Positions 10,260 to 24,115 of a DNA stretch of 64,000 nucleotides are shown piece after piece. A program made the position numbers and the translations under genes. The notes beneath the pieces were generated by a model, which was given only the letters and a program-made list of their open reading frames with translations, did no database searches and was not told the origin of the DNA. This stretch comes from Neodiprion pinetum (lineage: Eukaryota > Arthropoda > Insecta > Hymenoptera > Diprionidae). Every line of letters starts with the position of its first letter. Position 1 is the first letter of the stretch. Location: NCBI RefSeq assembly GCF_021155775.2, contig NC_060232.1, positions 34,711,089 through 34,775,088 of the forward strand, written 5' to 3'.

Positions 10260-13200
10260 ATTAATTGTTGTAAGTATAGGTAGCGATCAATTGCTAAATG
10301 TTAGTTTCTTAACTAAAGACCATTCAATTTTTATCCACCTGAGTCACTGAAAAAAATTAACGATTTTTAATCTTTGGAGAATCTCGAAGTACAACACTCG
10401 ACTCACGTATACGGATGTCTGCATCGTCGGGTTCATTGTGTCGAAATAATTAAAGAGTAAAACGACGCTAATTTTTAAATTTTAACCTGCAAAATGTGAG
10501 ATATTTTTATTGTTATATATTAAGATTTGATCTTTCTTCATCGCAAGGCTATTACAAGTCGAAGTATGTCTTCTTTATGTTACTTCAATAGAAAATTATT
10601 AGCTACTGTCGTAGTCCTGATCCATTATCTGTAACCGCAAATTTGCATCTTCAATATACGGTGTAGACGTGAACTAAGAATTAGTTTATGTCCAGTGACA
10701 CAACACAAGTTGGAATTGTTGAAAAGATGTTACTTTCATTATTCCTAAACCTGTGAGAAAATTCCAATTTTTTTTTTTGTTATTTCTCGTCTTATTTTCA
10801 AATTCCTGTAGTTTTGATATCCTCGCTATTTCTTTACGTGCCTCGGAAAATTGCTAACTGAAATTCTTTCGGCATATGTTTGGAAAGATACGTACATACA
10901 ACTCCATAGAAAGAGATGGATAGGGAGGTCCGTGTCATTCTGATTTGTGATTATGGCAGCCCGCAGGCGCCTGTACTTCAAACGAGCCAATAAAAAGTAA
11001 AAGTAACCGTTGAATCGACAACAATATTTCATTGATATTCATTGTTGTTTGGAGCTTTAATATAGAATTCATGTTCAGATGGCGTATTTAATTAATGCAA
11101 TCCACCGCTCAAACACCTGACTTTCCTACCTGATATGACTGGCTGATTTCCAATTGTATTCCCGACCGCGTATGTTGTTTCTCCCTATTTTTCCTGTTTG
11201 CTTATTTTATCATTCTTGTTCCTTTATTTCTGACGTGTCCACCATTCCGCACTGTGACTGACTTGCGGCCAGTTAGCTTCCAGTGAGTCCTTTAGCAACT
11301 CAGTCTCAAACTCCACCTTTTCTTTAATATACCGTAAGAATGAGACACTCGTGCGTAATACCCGTGGACTAACTTCAAGCCCCTTTCGACTACAGGGCAA
11401 GCATGAAATTTTATCGACCAGAATAATATACCTTTCTTTCTTCGCAATAAAACCATAAATTGTTTCCTTATCCTTTCTTCCTTCGAATCAGCAATTCCTG
11501 TACATTTATATCCGATGAATTATTGGGTAGAACTCGTATATTCTCAGTATTTGTCCAAGTTGTATATTAAAGTACTGGAGAATTTACTCGATTATTTGGA
11601 ATTTAAATTTTAATGTCAACGTAGCTTTAAATGTTAATTCATCTAATGAGGAAAATATTTCTATATTTTTATCTGTACTCGACGATTAGATTTTTTCCCG
11701 TTATCTTTGCAGATATTTTATGAGAAATACTGATGTGATTTCTCTCTAAGCGTACATAAACAGCGAAACTTCATTTCATCGTCAGACTGAAGATTTTTAT
11801 CTTACCTTGTGAACAAATGAAATTAATATTACTAGCGCAATTTTTTATTTTTTTTTATCTAGCATAATGATACACTGACAAATTTATCGTGCTCCTCAAG
11901 CCTGATAAAAACTGTTTCGGGAGTCGGAATATTTCATCTTTCATCCTATTATATATTATTATGGTATGAGACCCGAGCCATCTGCCGACGGCCATATTTG
12001 CTCGCAGACTTGTTTGATTGACAGCGGATGACATCTATTGATAAAAAGGTCGTCAACCTTTTTCTGAACAGATATAACACTGTAGCTCACGTATAGCGTG
12101 ACACAAACCCACTCCAACAGTTCAGCTACAATATCGTTATACATTGCGTCTCGAATGTCAAGGCGTATCGCTTATTACACTTACATTATTCTCTACTCGT
12201 TATATCGCCGCAGCATTGATTATTCGGCAAGAGTATAATCATCGGCGATAAGCTGAGATTAAAATGGAACATACTTCCTACCATCGATAAGTGTACGGAA
12301 CGATTCGTTGCGTCGAAAGTGCTCGACGTTTTCTGAATTCAGTCTGTTTCTCGAAGTAGTCAGTTTACGCGGTATCGGGATTTCAATGTATGGGTGTGGC
12401 TGAGCAATATGGCGCCGACAAGAGTAATCAGCTGATCATTTGCGATGCATCATATATTCATACGCGCTTTTAGGTGCACAGAAAAATTCGTGCAACCTGC
12501 TAGGCTCTAATTTCATTGCACTGAGTGAATATATAGCGAAAATTGTAGTCACAATCGACCTTTATCATTTAATACGAGCGGCATACCGTGTATCACTAGG
12601 TGGCCTTTTTCGACGCCTTGAATCCCGATATACCAAGAGAAAGTCAACCAATATCTTGTGAATCGTGGCCTTTGAGGAAGATAGTTGCGTGTCGAATTTA
12701 GCCGTTTATTTTAATCAGAAGGCAAAAAACAAAGAAAACTTGAATTACTCGTATACGTATACGGGAAATGCGACGACCTCTTATCGGAAGTTGGATTGCG
12801 GGTGAGCCGGAAATCCATGCTGATCACGATGGAAGAAAGATCGGCGGCGCATCCTTGCCGTGGGCCACTCGAAACTCAATGCGGATGAAGAATCTGCAAG
12901 AGATAAAAAGAGGCAAAAAAGTGGCTTACGGGCCAAACGCGTGATGAAGAGGACTGTGGATGCATCGAGACCTGAACTCCGTGGCGACTATGGATCGGCT
13001 GCAGGGGAAGGGAGGTACGATAATTGCGTTTCCTGCGCAGCGTCGTGCATTCTGAGTGGCTTCTGCAGCGTGGATAAGCCGATGCGTCGAGTCGATTTAA
13101 CCGTCCATAACCCGTCCGTGTGCTCAGGCTACGCCTTGGTGTTCAACTCCTTCGTGCAAGTGTTGCCACTACGCCCGTTCACCTACAACGAATTCACAAG

Positions 13201-16200
13201 TGAACTGAGACGGTGTGTGATAAGACATATGTAGTGCGAAATCACCGTCAACGTACCAAACCCGGTCAACTGTTACTTACATCAATATGATTGAAGTAAT
13301 GATTTTATTTGTCAGAATGTAAATTGGATTTTTCACCGAATGCGGGAACAGGATCGGCTGTTACCTGTTGCAATAAATTGAAGTTTGCACCTCTCCCGGT
13401 ATAACTTATCATACGGATGTTCGTGTATTTCGCCGATTTGTTCGAATTTCGGTTCGTTCGTATCCTCCGCTAGTGGCTGTCGACAGTACAGAGCGAAGTA
13501 AACAGTTTGTATACGTAAGGTATAAGGTGCCTCTGTGCAACAACACGTTCTTATCGGTTACTGGGTTAGCAGGGCTATCCGGAGCGTGATACATATAATA
13601 CTTACTTTCCACGCCCACGCCCGACGACACTGTCGAGTCACTAACCTGCAGGAACGCGTCATTAATCAATTTTAACACAATTCACTGAACAAGCGAGTTC
13701 GAGCTTCGTTTCACCTGGATGCAGATACGGCATTCCTTCCATTATCGCGAGGTGAATGACGCCGGCTTACGGGGTGCTTACGGGTAATGCATTTTGTTCA
13801 TTCGTTTTTGTTTTTTTCATAAAGATTCTGAAAATCGTTAATCACGTGGTTCTGAATGCTCCATTCTATGCATAATGGAGGTGTGCATTTTATTTTCGAA
13901 CTACGTAAAAGTGGCCTACAAATATTGCTATACTTCGACGTACGTATGTAGCGATAATGAAACATGGTAAGAACTGATCCCGCTTATTTGAATCAAATGA
14001 CACACTTTGTTTGAGTCGATAGAAGCGTAGGTACGAGTTAAACGAAGTAAACGAGATTACGGTAGATCTGCAGGCGAGTAGTAGTGACTTTGTCTTACCG
14101 AGTGTAAAGCCCAGCCTGCGTCGATTTCGCACTTATGATGTAATACAAGCCGTTCGGTATAGAGAAGACGTTTGTTCAGTCACTGATATGAAATTAGCAC
14201 GAGTATTCGCGGTGCACGCTCTGATAAGTAACCAGCTACGCGTGCACGACGTTAGGCTAGTCGGTTATTTATTCTTCAGTTCCTTTTCCTTCCATCTTAT
14301 ACTCCTTCTGCAGATCCTCTCAGCTCGCGATCCCGCGATCCAGAAGACGCTGAAAGGCGAGTAGCGTTGCAGAGTTTGGATTAGAGCATAATTAAGAACA
14401 ATTTACATCCTCTGCCAATCTATAAGCAACCTCTCTCGCGTGCTCTCTCTCTCTCGCGACCGTGTTCCCGTTTGTCACGTTGCACGCAGCACGTCCTGCA
14501 ACCGAATCCCTTCCACGATGGCAAAACGAAACACCCTGAAAACTGTTCCGGATTCACAACGCACGTCGTACTTGCCATGCGAAGGTGAAAGTCGATTTCG
14601 GTTCTGCGGTTAAACCAAATTAACTGCATGGAAACTCGACGTCACGTCGTATCGCGTTGTGAGGTCAGTCCCGGGGCTGTAGGGGAACAGGGTTCAAGGA
14701 TCAGAGAATAACGATCGGCGCTATAACGCGAGGCCTCCGTAATTAACATGGGTCTGTAACGCGGCAACACGTTCGGTTATTGCAAGCACAGGGTACACCA
14801 TCTGAGGTCAGTTGCCCCGTTAACGTCCAACAGTACCTGAACGCACTATCCCAAGTATAATATTGTACAGCAGATAGGAAGTACTAATATACCTACTCTG
14901 CGGCAAGGCAAGTACCGGGCGCCATACGACTCTCTATCTCTCTCGGTTGGTTTAGCTGATTCATTGTTTTCGAACTTTGTCAATGCTTGAGCAAACGTCA
15001 AACACGTCGGCGATGGTCGAACAGGTAGGCCGCAGGTGGGTACGAGGGCCTAGAAACCAAGCAGCCGATGCTCGAGTACCTTTGACCCGCACCCCTTTGT
15101 CGGAGAAACCCTGCAGCGCCTTCAATGACGCAGCAGCGCATCGGTGATCTGCACGTTGCCTCGCAGTCTGGGTTCACGGTGGTCGCGGGTGTCTTATATG
15201 GGTCCTCAAGTTCGCCGTCGTCGAGGCTTCATCGTACCGAGCCCAGCACCTACTCTTGGGTAGGAGCGAGGAGTAAGAGCCAATCGTTTCCGTGCCGCAT
15301 CGGTTGACAGATACATTTATTTTCACTGGCTGTTGGAAACTCCTCACGGTATCACGTATATTTTTATATTGCCGTCCACTGTGCGGCCGAGAACGTGGAA
15401 AGTCTAAGGCAATATACACGTCGCGATGATCGAGGAAACTTGTATTGTTCGGTCTGGCGAAAAGACTGGTAATATACGAACCCAAATTTTTCAACTCGAA
15501 ATTGTATAATTAACGAATGGCAAAAGTTGTCTACCAATCGTGAGGAATGGTAAGAATTTTCGTCTGCCAGGGGAAAGAACCGTGTAAGTCATCGGGGAAT
15601 TTTGAATTGCCCGACAGTCACCGGACACCCTGTGTATGTATGTGCCTACAATTTTACAGCATGGATTTTATGGACACAAAATACACACAGGCAGACTCGG
15701 GTGCGTATATAAGCAATACGCGTTCCGCATGTTTATTGTTGCGGCTGCGTGCGTGCAGCAGCCGGGGAATATGTAAGTTCCTTGAATCCCGAGGGTGTTT
15801 AAGAACCGTCGCGAGAGATGTTGTTGATATCTCGGCGCATGAATCCCGACAACATTCGCGCTTGCCTGCAGAACTCGCCGGTGTCCGAGGCCATCGCTAA
15901 TTAGCATTGTTATAAGGATGAAAATCGACCATAGCAAAAGGCGTCCGAGTCCGAGTCTCTCCGTCTAGGGAGTTGACCGGGCAAAATACACATAGGATAC
16001 GTTGGCATGTACGCGGAGAACGTGGACGTGGAGCTCTGCGCATACACAGGAAGAAGATCTCACTCGTGCCCCGCGTACATACCTCGAGTCCCACTAGTGG
16101 AATACCATTTGTATGTACAAACCGTCCATAAGTCTCTAATTCGAAACGAAGCTACGAAAGGATCAGTACCCAGTACTGTTTTTGTGGGTCAAACGCGATC

Positions 16201-16602
16201 AGCCGATGCTTCCACCCGGGCCCTTTGTTGCCGGCCATCGTATGTCACGTCTATTTTTAGGTAGGTAGGTAGGTACTTGGGCGTGTGCTTCTTCGCCACA
16301 TCCACGCCTCGTGTCCATTCGTGACACTCCAGGAGGTACTAGAGGTATGTATGCTCGTGCAGCGCTGCACGATCCGCATTGTACTTTTCGCTTGCGGACG
16401 ACACCGCGGTAGGCACGGATACGTGATATAAGTATCGATACGTGATGGGCGGGCCTGGCTGCGTCCTACGAAACTACCTGTTCTAGTCCTACGCTTCCAG
16501 ATAGCCACCGACCGCGAACTAGGCCTCGACTAGAAAGGGATTCGTCATTTCACAGTGTCGTTACAACATTTTTCTTCCACAAGACCGTCGGGAAAAACTC
16601 GT
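10260..16602. other. Intergenic region with a composition change near 12.2 kb
   Basis: 10.26-12.15 kb is AT-rich like the gene cluster to its left and holds nothing I can name. From about 12.2 kb the sequence becomes richer in CpG and stays so for most of the window. An open stretch at 12824-13234 (plus) has plausible codon composition but no good start and no recognisable domain. A (GGTA)n tract lies at 16258-16275. No RNA gene was seen. Confidence 0.5.
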
Positions 16603-16902
16603 TTAACCCCAGACAAGGCAATGAGGGTATAATTTCCCCTCCAAAAAACTTGTACTCTTGGAGCAGAATGTAAGGGTTGAAGCCCTTCAACGTTCATTTT
16701 TATTTGTTCAGTTCAACCTAATTACTTTCATGATACAATCATTTCGTGCGGAAATATTGTTTGAACTTTAATTGATGAAAAGAGAAAAATTTCGGCAGCT
16801 TTATTAGAAGCTGAAATGTTTGAAATTAATTTCCATTGGGTATTTTTTACACTTATTGCCGCGAGAAGTATACAGCTTGGATGTTTCCCTGTCAGGGGTT
16901 AA
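16603..16902. mobile_element. TTAA-flanked inverted-repeat element (piggyBac-type MITE candidate)
   Basis: TTAA at 16603-16606 and again at 16899-16902 flank 292 bp. The inner ends are inverted: left CCCCAGACAAGGCAA, right (reverse complement) CCCCTGACAGGGAAA. TTAA target duplication with CCC-starting terminal repeats is the piggyBac pattern. No transposase is encoded. Inside are perfect small palindromes, GTTGAAG-CC-CTTCAAC at 16676-16691 and CTCCAA/TTGGAG at 16639-16663. Element identity is inferred from ends and flanks only. Confidence 0.55.
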
Positions 16903-19900
16903 TACAGTGACTATGCATTTATAATTCATCCAAATTCCTTGTTATAGTACTCTCCAAAATTTCAATCACAGAAAGAACATTTTAGTCAATCATTCGATCA
17001 CATGTTGGTCATTCGACTCGTTCTTAGACTGTGCTTTCTGATCCTGTGATTCCTTGATCCTAGTCTTCTTTCAACCGAGTATTGGGACTCGAAGCTAAAA
17101 CCCACCTACCGTTTCATGCCTGTGACTCGTTCGTTTCCCTGCAGCTTTCAAGAAGAGCTGCGCAAAGCGCCGACTGTTGGCAAGTAGGAAGGAGATGTTT
17201 GGAGCTCCTCAATCTTACGATAAAAACGAGTATAAAATCCGCGAAGCTGGAGCGATATATACGAACGTTTCCCTGAGCTATGCTGCCGAGATGAAAGAGA
17301 ACCCGAGTTTTTTTTTTCTTTTATTTATTTTTTTTCCACGAGGTTTCAGTTGTCCGCACCAGCTTGTATAATGCATGATAACGAATACTTTTGCAATCTT
17401 TCGCACATCCGTGCAGCACGTAGCAAGTCTCCGTTCCGGAAGAAAAGAGAATGCGAAACGGGAAGTTTATTTATCTTATTTTTATCTGGTACGAATTTTC
17501 AGTCGATCAGAAACGACGAGCCGCTTTACAGTCATCGAGAGCTCGGCAATACAAAAACCATCAGTCCCATTCGGCTGCAGCTGAAACAATTATCGGTATC
17601 TATTATACACACGTTGATCTGTCTCCCCGCTGCAGCGACACGTTTGGCGGTATTTTGTGTACCCAACGTGCGCGGGGCCGACGAGGCGGTGAATTTTTGA
17701 CATGTTTAATATTACGATTCAAATAAAAAGGTATCAAAAAAACCCCCCCGGCTGCTCCTGTCGTCCATGTTTGCTGCATAGGTACATACGTCACAGTCCG
17801 GAGTTAAAATCGTAAAATTCATACGTTGTTCGTGTTCCAACGGTTTTTATTATTCGTCACTTTGCGAATGGCCGTTTTCCAATTACACGCACCAGTTCCG
17901 GACTTGTCCGCCTTTTTTCTTTCTACTGTTTCTCCTTCTTTTTTTTCCATCCATCTCTCGCTTGCCTGTTTTTTCATCCTCCGTTTATTCGCTCACTCGG
18001 ACGCGAACGCAGCGATTACGTAACGCAGCAGACTCCCCTCGAACCGCACGTTGCACAAACCGCGCTGCAGCAGATACTCCTGCCGAACGTTATTGTAGGT
18101 ATTGCCAAGAAAGAGAGGGAGCAGAGGTAATGAAATCCTCCCTTAAAAAGCATCCGCGACAAAGAAAATTGCACCGTGAAAGCTGCGATGAGATGACCCG
18201 CCTTTCATCGCGACTTCAGCTTGGGTTACAGCGGTGCAAAGTCGGCCGCACTACGGCGCGCAATCTATCCATCCCAGCCGCTCCTACCACATGTGCAAAT
18301 TTACCTCTATGTGGGTACTCGCGCGATGATGATCTTCGTAGTATATTGCTACGATATATCTATCGAGAGGTTACCCCTGGCATGTGCGTATCAACAAGGC
18401 TGCGCGTGTCGATTCGACGCACTTTACAGTGCAGGTAACGCGTAGATCAGCGAACACCTTTGATGGCATGGGGCACATGGCTATGTGTAACGGAATGCAT
18501 TATATTATTACACCGTTTGCACGGCTCCGCAGATCAGCAGACTGCAGTGCGGTGGCTCTGCTTACGTTATACCTACCCGTCTTGTAGGTAGACAGAGGCT
18601 TTCATGTCCGCTTCATTGCGAAATGACTTTTCATTTAAAAGGCTCTCTAATTAGCGGTATTTATCGCGTATCTCGCGCATACATAACTATGTATAACGTT
18701 ACTGCAGCGATGCTGGCTCGTGTATATTATAGCTGACGATGCTTCTGCCGCGGTATCTCGACGCTTTTCTCTCCGCAGCGTACGTTCCTAGTTTACATAC
18801 CTATATATACCTATCTTATACATGTGCATACGGAGAGCCGTTTGCAGTTGCAAACTTGGACCGTATACACACGTAGTTTTGTGATTGCTTGGTAAAGCTG
18901 CGCGTGTGTCGATACGCGTATTACAGAGACCGTTTCGAGTTCATCGACTTTTTAAAGCGCGTATCAAGTAATGTAGGGAATGCGATAAGGATGTGATACG
19001 AGAGGCGAATCGAGTCGCTAGTCGCGGTTACGATCAGCCGGCAAGCCGGGCAAATTCGCGAGCGTTTAACCGTTTGGCTTTCAAACTGTTTCGCGATAGG
19101 TAGATGCGATACCTGAGAATGCTTTCTCCGCTTCAGAAACTATCTTGCCATTTGGCTGCTGTATTGTGCTGTTATTGTCATCTGACTTGCTATACTTTAT
19201 AGCTTATCGAAATCGCGAAGCCGTCGCGCCGATGTGCGCGACTCGCAATTATTGATCACGTGAAATAGATTGTGCGGTTATAGTGGATGTATTATTTTCT
19301 CTTCGCATTGTCAATCCTATTGTCAACTTTGCGTTTGCGTTTCTCTCTCGTATCGAACGGGGGCGTTATAATACGAACGTTGTGTTACGATTCTTCCGTT
19401 TCTTTTTTTCTTCCTCCTTCGAGAACAAAACAGGTTCGTATAATGTGTCTATTACGGTATATGACTATCGTGCCTTTGCATTGGTCCTATATTTATGTCT
19501 ATAAAACTCGGTTTTTTTTTTGTTTTTTTTTTTACAGCTTACATTACTGCAGGCCGATATCAAATCGCAAACGCTACTCCTTGTAAACGGTGAATGATAG
19601 AATAATTGGCATCGACCCGTATAGACGGGGGAAATTTCATTTCGCGTTTACTTTTCTCTCGACTCCGTTGCAATGCGATTGATTTCAAGAGGTTCCTAAG
19701 GGGAATCAAACGTTTTCTTGCCTTTAAATAAATACTCGTGAACTTTGAAAGTTGTAATTTTTAAAGCAACCTCGATTTGTTTTCCCTGCTACCCCGGTTT
19801 CAATCAAGCGTCAAACGTGAATCTATGATCAATACAACAATTTTAACCTCATTTGAGTAATATATACACTGGGTAGAATTGGTTATTCCTTGAAACTCGG

Positions 19901-22200
19901 TATGACTTGATGTAAAAATCAGATTTGTATCGATCATTTGGTATAATATTTTTGAATAAACAAAACTTGCAATCTTCCTGGTTGGTAAAAAATAAGTTGA
20001 AAAAAAAAGAATTACGGATACAAGTTGATGGAGACTTTTAGGGAGTAAAAATAACTTCCGTTTACTTACTGGACAAAAAGTTTATTATTCATATTTAGAA
20101 TTGAATCGTCGGTAAGATTTGCTGCATAATTCGATTTTGAAAAGTACATCATATCAGTTCCCTACATTATACAGTGATATATTAACATGCAATTCATTAA
20201 TCAATTCGAATATCTCGTCATAATTTTTGTCAACAATCCTTGACTTGAGCCGTGAGGTTATCAGGTGTAGAGAAAATGTATGCGCGGCTGAATCTGACGT
20301 TAAAAAAAGAGTAAAAAATGTCTCTCGAATTCATTGTAAATCATACAATTTCTATTCTAATCGTAAAAATTACGCAGCAAAGATTATACAATTAATTTTT
20401 AGTTTCTCGTAATCGCACACGGTTCTGTAAATTTAGAATGCTAATTTTTTTTCCGTACATTCCCGAGGTTATTTCGAACAAACGCATGCACGGGGGATCC
20501 GACGAAGAGGAAAATAAAAATCTCTGTGAAAAACGAGGAATCTCAACATTGTAAAACTCGAACTGGTTATTTTTAATTCTATATTTTTTTGTCATCGTCT
20601 CTCTTCTTCCTTGGCTCATCGCGTCACTTTTTGTTGGACTGCAAACTACGTCACGACGCGACGCCAAGAAACTGAAACCCTCTGCGATCCTATTTCAAAG
20701 TGTTTCTATACTTGAACGTGAGGATTTCCTTGACTGCTTAACAACGCACCAAGTGAAAGTGTTTCGTCGTTCTTTGGGTCTTCTTCTCTAGATATCCTCC
20801 ATCTCGCGTCAATCGGCATTTCTTATTTCATTTCTTATTTTTCATTCTCGAAGCTGCAGATCTCGTCCACCGCAGCTTCGAGAACGAGAAACAGAGAGAG
20901 AAAGAAAGAGACGGAACGAGTGAGTGATTACGACGTCGATATTAACATTGGCGATAAAACGCAAAGTGAAGCCAACACGTATGTAGGTATGTTTCGTTTG
21001 TTTGTAGTTCACCGTGCACAGCGTTGATACAAGAAGTACGTTTTGCCCCGTTGACATAGCGGTCGGCCGAGTCACCTACACAAGCCCACCGTGCAGAACC
21101 GTCCCGGTTATTCGGTGCTGTTTCAGTTGTGCCAGGGCCAAGGGGGCTTTCGACCAACTGCGCTCGCCGCATATCGCAATTCAAAACCGGGAGAGCGAGC
21201 CGCACTTTGTGCACACATGAAACGTACGGTAGTATAAAGAAAGGCCCAGTCGTCGCAGCCCGCCAATTCAAACACCTCGTTCACCTTGCCGGGGTTATCC
21301 TTTTTTGGTCCTCAGGGGTCAAAACGTATGCTGCCTTGGAATGTGTGGATGAAAAATATATACATAGTTTGGTAGAATTAGAAGAAAACGAAAAGTCTGG
21401 TCGCTGATGCGGGAATCCGTTTTCCGGAATTTGATAAAACCGGGAAAATCTGTGAGTATTAGGGTGATCCGTATTTTGAATTTCTTCGAAATTTGACCAG
21501 GACGCCCCGCAAATTGGTTTCAAGTAAATAAGTTGGAATTTCCTCAAAAGCAGAAGTCTCTACCTCAAATCTCAACCCTGAACTCTCTCGCGAGGTCTGA
21601 GAAATTGACCATTTAAAATATCCACATTCTTACTCAACCTTCGGTATGTATATGTATATTTGATCGTGAGATTAAGTAGTTGCAAAAAATCTGTAAGTGT
21701 GATAAATAGATCAGCGTTGATGCTACCATTCGATAAATGTATCAGCATCGTCAATGGAGCACTTTCTGTCAATTGTCCACCGATATCAAACCGACGAGAA
21801 AGTCTAATACCAATTGGGTACAGCTGACGTATAGAATAGAATTCTCTATAGACGATGCTGCTATTCTTTTCTATTGAATATCAAAATCAATGCTCACTGA
21901 TTTCTCGTAGCACCACATACAGTTGCAAATAATTGGTCCTGAGACAAAATATACATATACCGATACTGTGAAAAGACAAACTTCACAGCGTTTGTTCGAG
22001 GGCTCAGAGTTGAGACAGAGTTCTGTGCTTTGGAGAAAATTTTTAATTATAAATTTGCAAGCGATCTGGAGGGCAGCCGAGTTCGAATTCCAAAAAGTCC
22101 AAAATCATCCTATCGAGTGTAATTTAACCGATCGAAATCGTGGGAAAAAACTGGCCCGGTCTCGACCAGAATCTCAATAATTAATTGAAAATGATGTAAA
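16903..22200. other. Noncoding region, no gene recognised
   Basis: CpG-rich to about 19.3 kb, then more AT-rich. It contains T-runs at 17309-17335 and 19510-19534, a short C-run at 17743-17749, and a perfect hairpin at 20845-20884. Open frames here are short, overlap on both strands and show no domain. Confidence 0.4.
20845..20884. repeat. Perfect 13-bp inverted repeat
   Basis: TTCTCGAAGCTGC at 20845-20857 and its exact reverse complement at 20872-20884, separated by 14 nt. The stem is followed by a GA-rich run. It is too short for a pre-miRNA; function unknown. Confidence 0.85.
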
Positions 22201-22393
22201 ATTTCGAAAAATAGTTATTGCAGAGCTCCCCTTCGGGAACGGTGTTAACCGCGTCTGGCAGCCGTGCCCAAAGATAAGCAAGAAGGGGCTGCATCCCAAG
22301 GCGCGGCGTTGTTCGGGATCGTCCGGTTCGCATTGTTTCAGTTTTGGCTGCTCCGTCGGAATCCGGAGTACGCGTGGAACGCGAGAGGACCGT

Positions 22394-22400
22394 TATAAAA
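22394..22400 (+). promoter_or_regulatory. TATA-like element in a CpG-rich stretch
   Basis: TATAAAA within GGACCGTTATAAAATCGAGC, in a CpG-rich segment (about 22.2-23.3 kb). A start site some 30 nt downstream would precede a 41-codon open frame at 22429-22554. Promoter activity is an inference from sequence. Confidence 0.3.
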
Positions 22401-22428
22401 TCGAGCGAGTAAGTTCGTAAAAAAAATC

Positions 22429-22554
22429 ATGGATTTCCTCGGCGTGGTGAGGCGACGCGACGCGATGCGGGAAGAGCGATCGGTCAGACATAACAAGGGA
22501 TCGAAGCTTCGGTCTCCGTACAAACGCGCGCGCGCTTTTCCCGCGGTCAACTGA
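22429..22554 (+). CDS. Small open reading frame of 41 codons downstream of the TATA-like element
   Basis: It starts MDFLGVVRRRDAMREERSVR and ends in TGA at 22552-22554. It is very basic and resembles no family I know. A donor-like AAGG|GTGAGT follows at 22594/22595. It may be an upstream ORF in a long leader, or chance in a GC-rich region. Confidence 0.15.
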   Translation: MDFLGVVRRRDAMREERSVRHNKGSKLRSPYKRARAFPAVN

Positions 22555-22801
22555 TAGCCGATAGGCCGGCTCCCGTGCCTCGGAGGAAGGAAGGGTGAGT
22601 CGCCGGTTGTGTGTATGTATGTACTTTGGCTGGTTCGGCTTCGGGACGCAACGCGGCGCGAGCTCGGCTCGCAGCTCAGTTCGCACTAGTCGTGCGTCGC
22701 GTGCGCTTCTGTCTCGATGAACGAGGCGCGATCCTGCCATACGAGCCGAGCGTAGGTACCGAGACTGATCTCGCATTCGCGTAGAGTCGTACGAATTTGT
22801 T

Positions 22802-22841
22802 GAGAGTAAACGAGAGTAAACGAGAGTAAACGAGGGTAAAA
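22802..22841 (+). repeat. Four copies of a 10-bp tandem repeat
   Basis: GAGAGTAAAC is repeated four times in a row; the last copy has two changes. It lies in the purine-rich part of the putative leader region. Confidence 0.85.
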
Positions 22842-24115
22842 CGTTTCTCATTCGCACGCGTCGCTGAGCCGAAGAGCAGCGGAACTTTCTTTACTTCGGG
22901 AAAACGGTAGGAGACAGCGGAAGAGCTGCGAGGGCGTTGAATCCCCGACAGCGAGCGTGAAGTTAGCCGAGAACGAGAACAACGCCGATACCGAAACAAG
23001 AGCGCGTCGTCGAATCGAGAGAGACTATTTTCACGCCGAGGAAGATACTGGCCTCTCTCTTTCTCACTCTCACTCTCTCCGAGGAAAAACAAAAAAGTGA
23101 GCGACTCTTTTCAGCCCTTGTCACACATCGACGATGATTTTTCGCCGCTTCGACGTCAGCCGACCCGCCGTCGGGTTAACGACACCGCGTTTTTACCGCA
23201 GCTTGACAAGCCTGCCGCATCTTCGCGCCCCTGCTGCTGCTGCGTTGCTCTGCACAGAGTTCCAGTGAAAACGGACGCACGCAATCGTCGTCTCAACGAA
23301 TTCTAAAGCTTATCGTTGGCCCGAAGGGTTAAACACCGGAGAGTGAAATACGAGGAGGCTATAACAGCACGGAGAGTTGAATAAATTCTTAACCTAAACA
23401 CAACGGGCGCGTATGCGTATTTTTATTCGTTATATACTCAGGTATATGCGGACGTATCCGACTGAATAGCTCGATACCTGCCTTCCTCTTCCTGCCTTTC
23501 TTTCTTTCTTTCTCTCTTTCCACTCGACACCCGGTCAACTTTTATGCATAATATTACTACGCACTTGTTTGACACGGATTGTTGAACCCGCGGTTCGAAA
23601 TTACTTCGCAAGACGACTCTGTTACTGTGCGTGTGTGTATATCGTAAACATTTGCCGTACATACACAAAATCGTGCGCGTGTGCGTTGTTGTTATGTATA
23701 CGGCGTTGGGAGGGTACGCAAGGAGCTGAAACAACGACCGAGTGTTTCGATCTTAGGCGCCTGGGCCGAGAATATTACATATTTACAGTCGAGCGTTTGT
23801 ACAAACGCGTGAGAATCTTGTTGCATGCGTGTTTGATACTCTTTTTGTTAACACATCTGGCGATTCAACCTGCATAAGATACGGTGGAATCTTGTTGTTG
23901 TTCTTCGGGTGAAGTGAATTTTGACGGAAACAGCAACGCGTCGAGTTTAACAGAACAAACAAGAAAACAAACTGAATAAACCAATGACCCACTGTGCCAC
24001 AGTACAATCTGCATCTTCGTCATTTTACACCAGTGTTTAAAACGAGGCGAAATAGGTCAAGAAAGAAATAAAGATTAATATTAATAAAATCAAAACAAAA
24101 AAAATTATACACATG

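Noticed and set aside
12824..13234. 137-codon plus-strand open frame with coding-like composition
   Set aside because: No ATG near its beginning, no recognisable domain and no clear acceptor. A frame of this length is expected several times by chance in 54 kb read in six frames.
15021..15027. CAGGTAG early-embryo (Zelda-type) heptamers here and near 44806 and 59333
   Set aside because: Three or so sites in 54 kb is not above chance on two strands.
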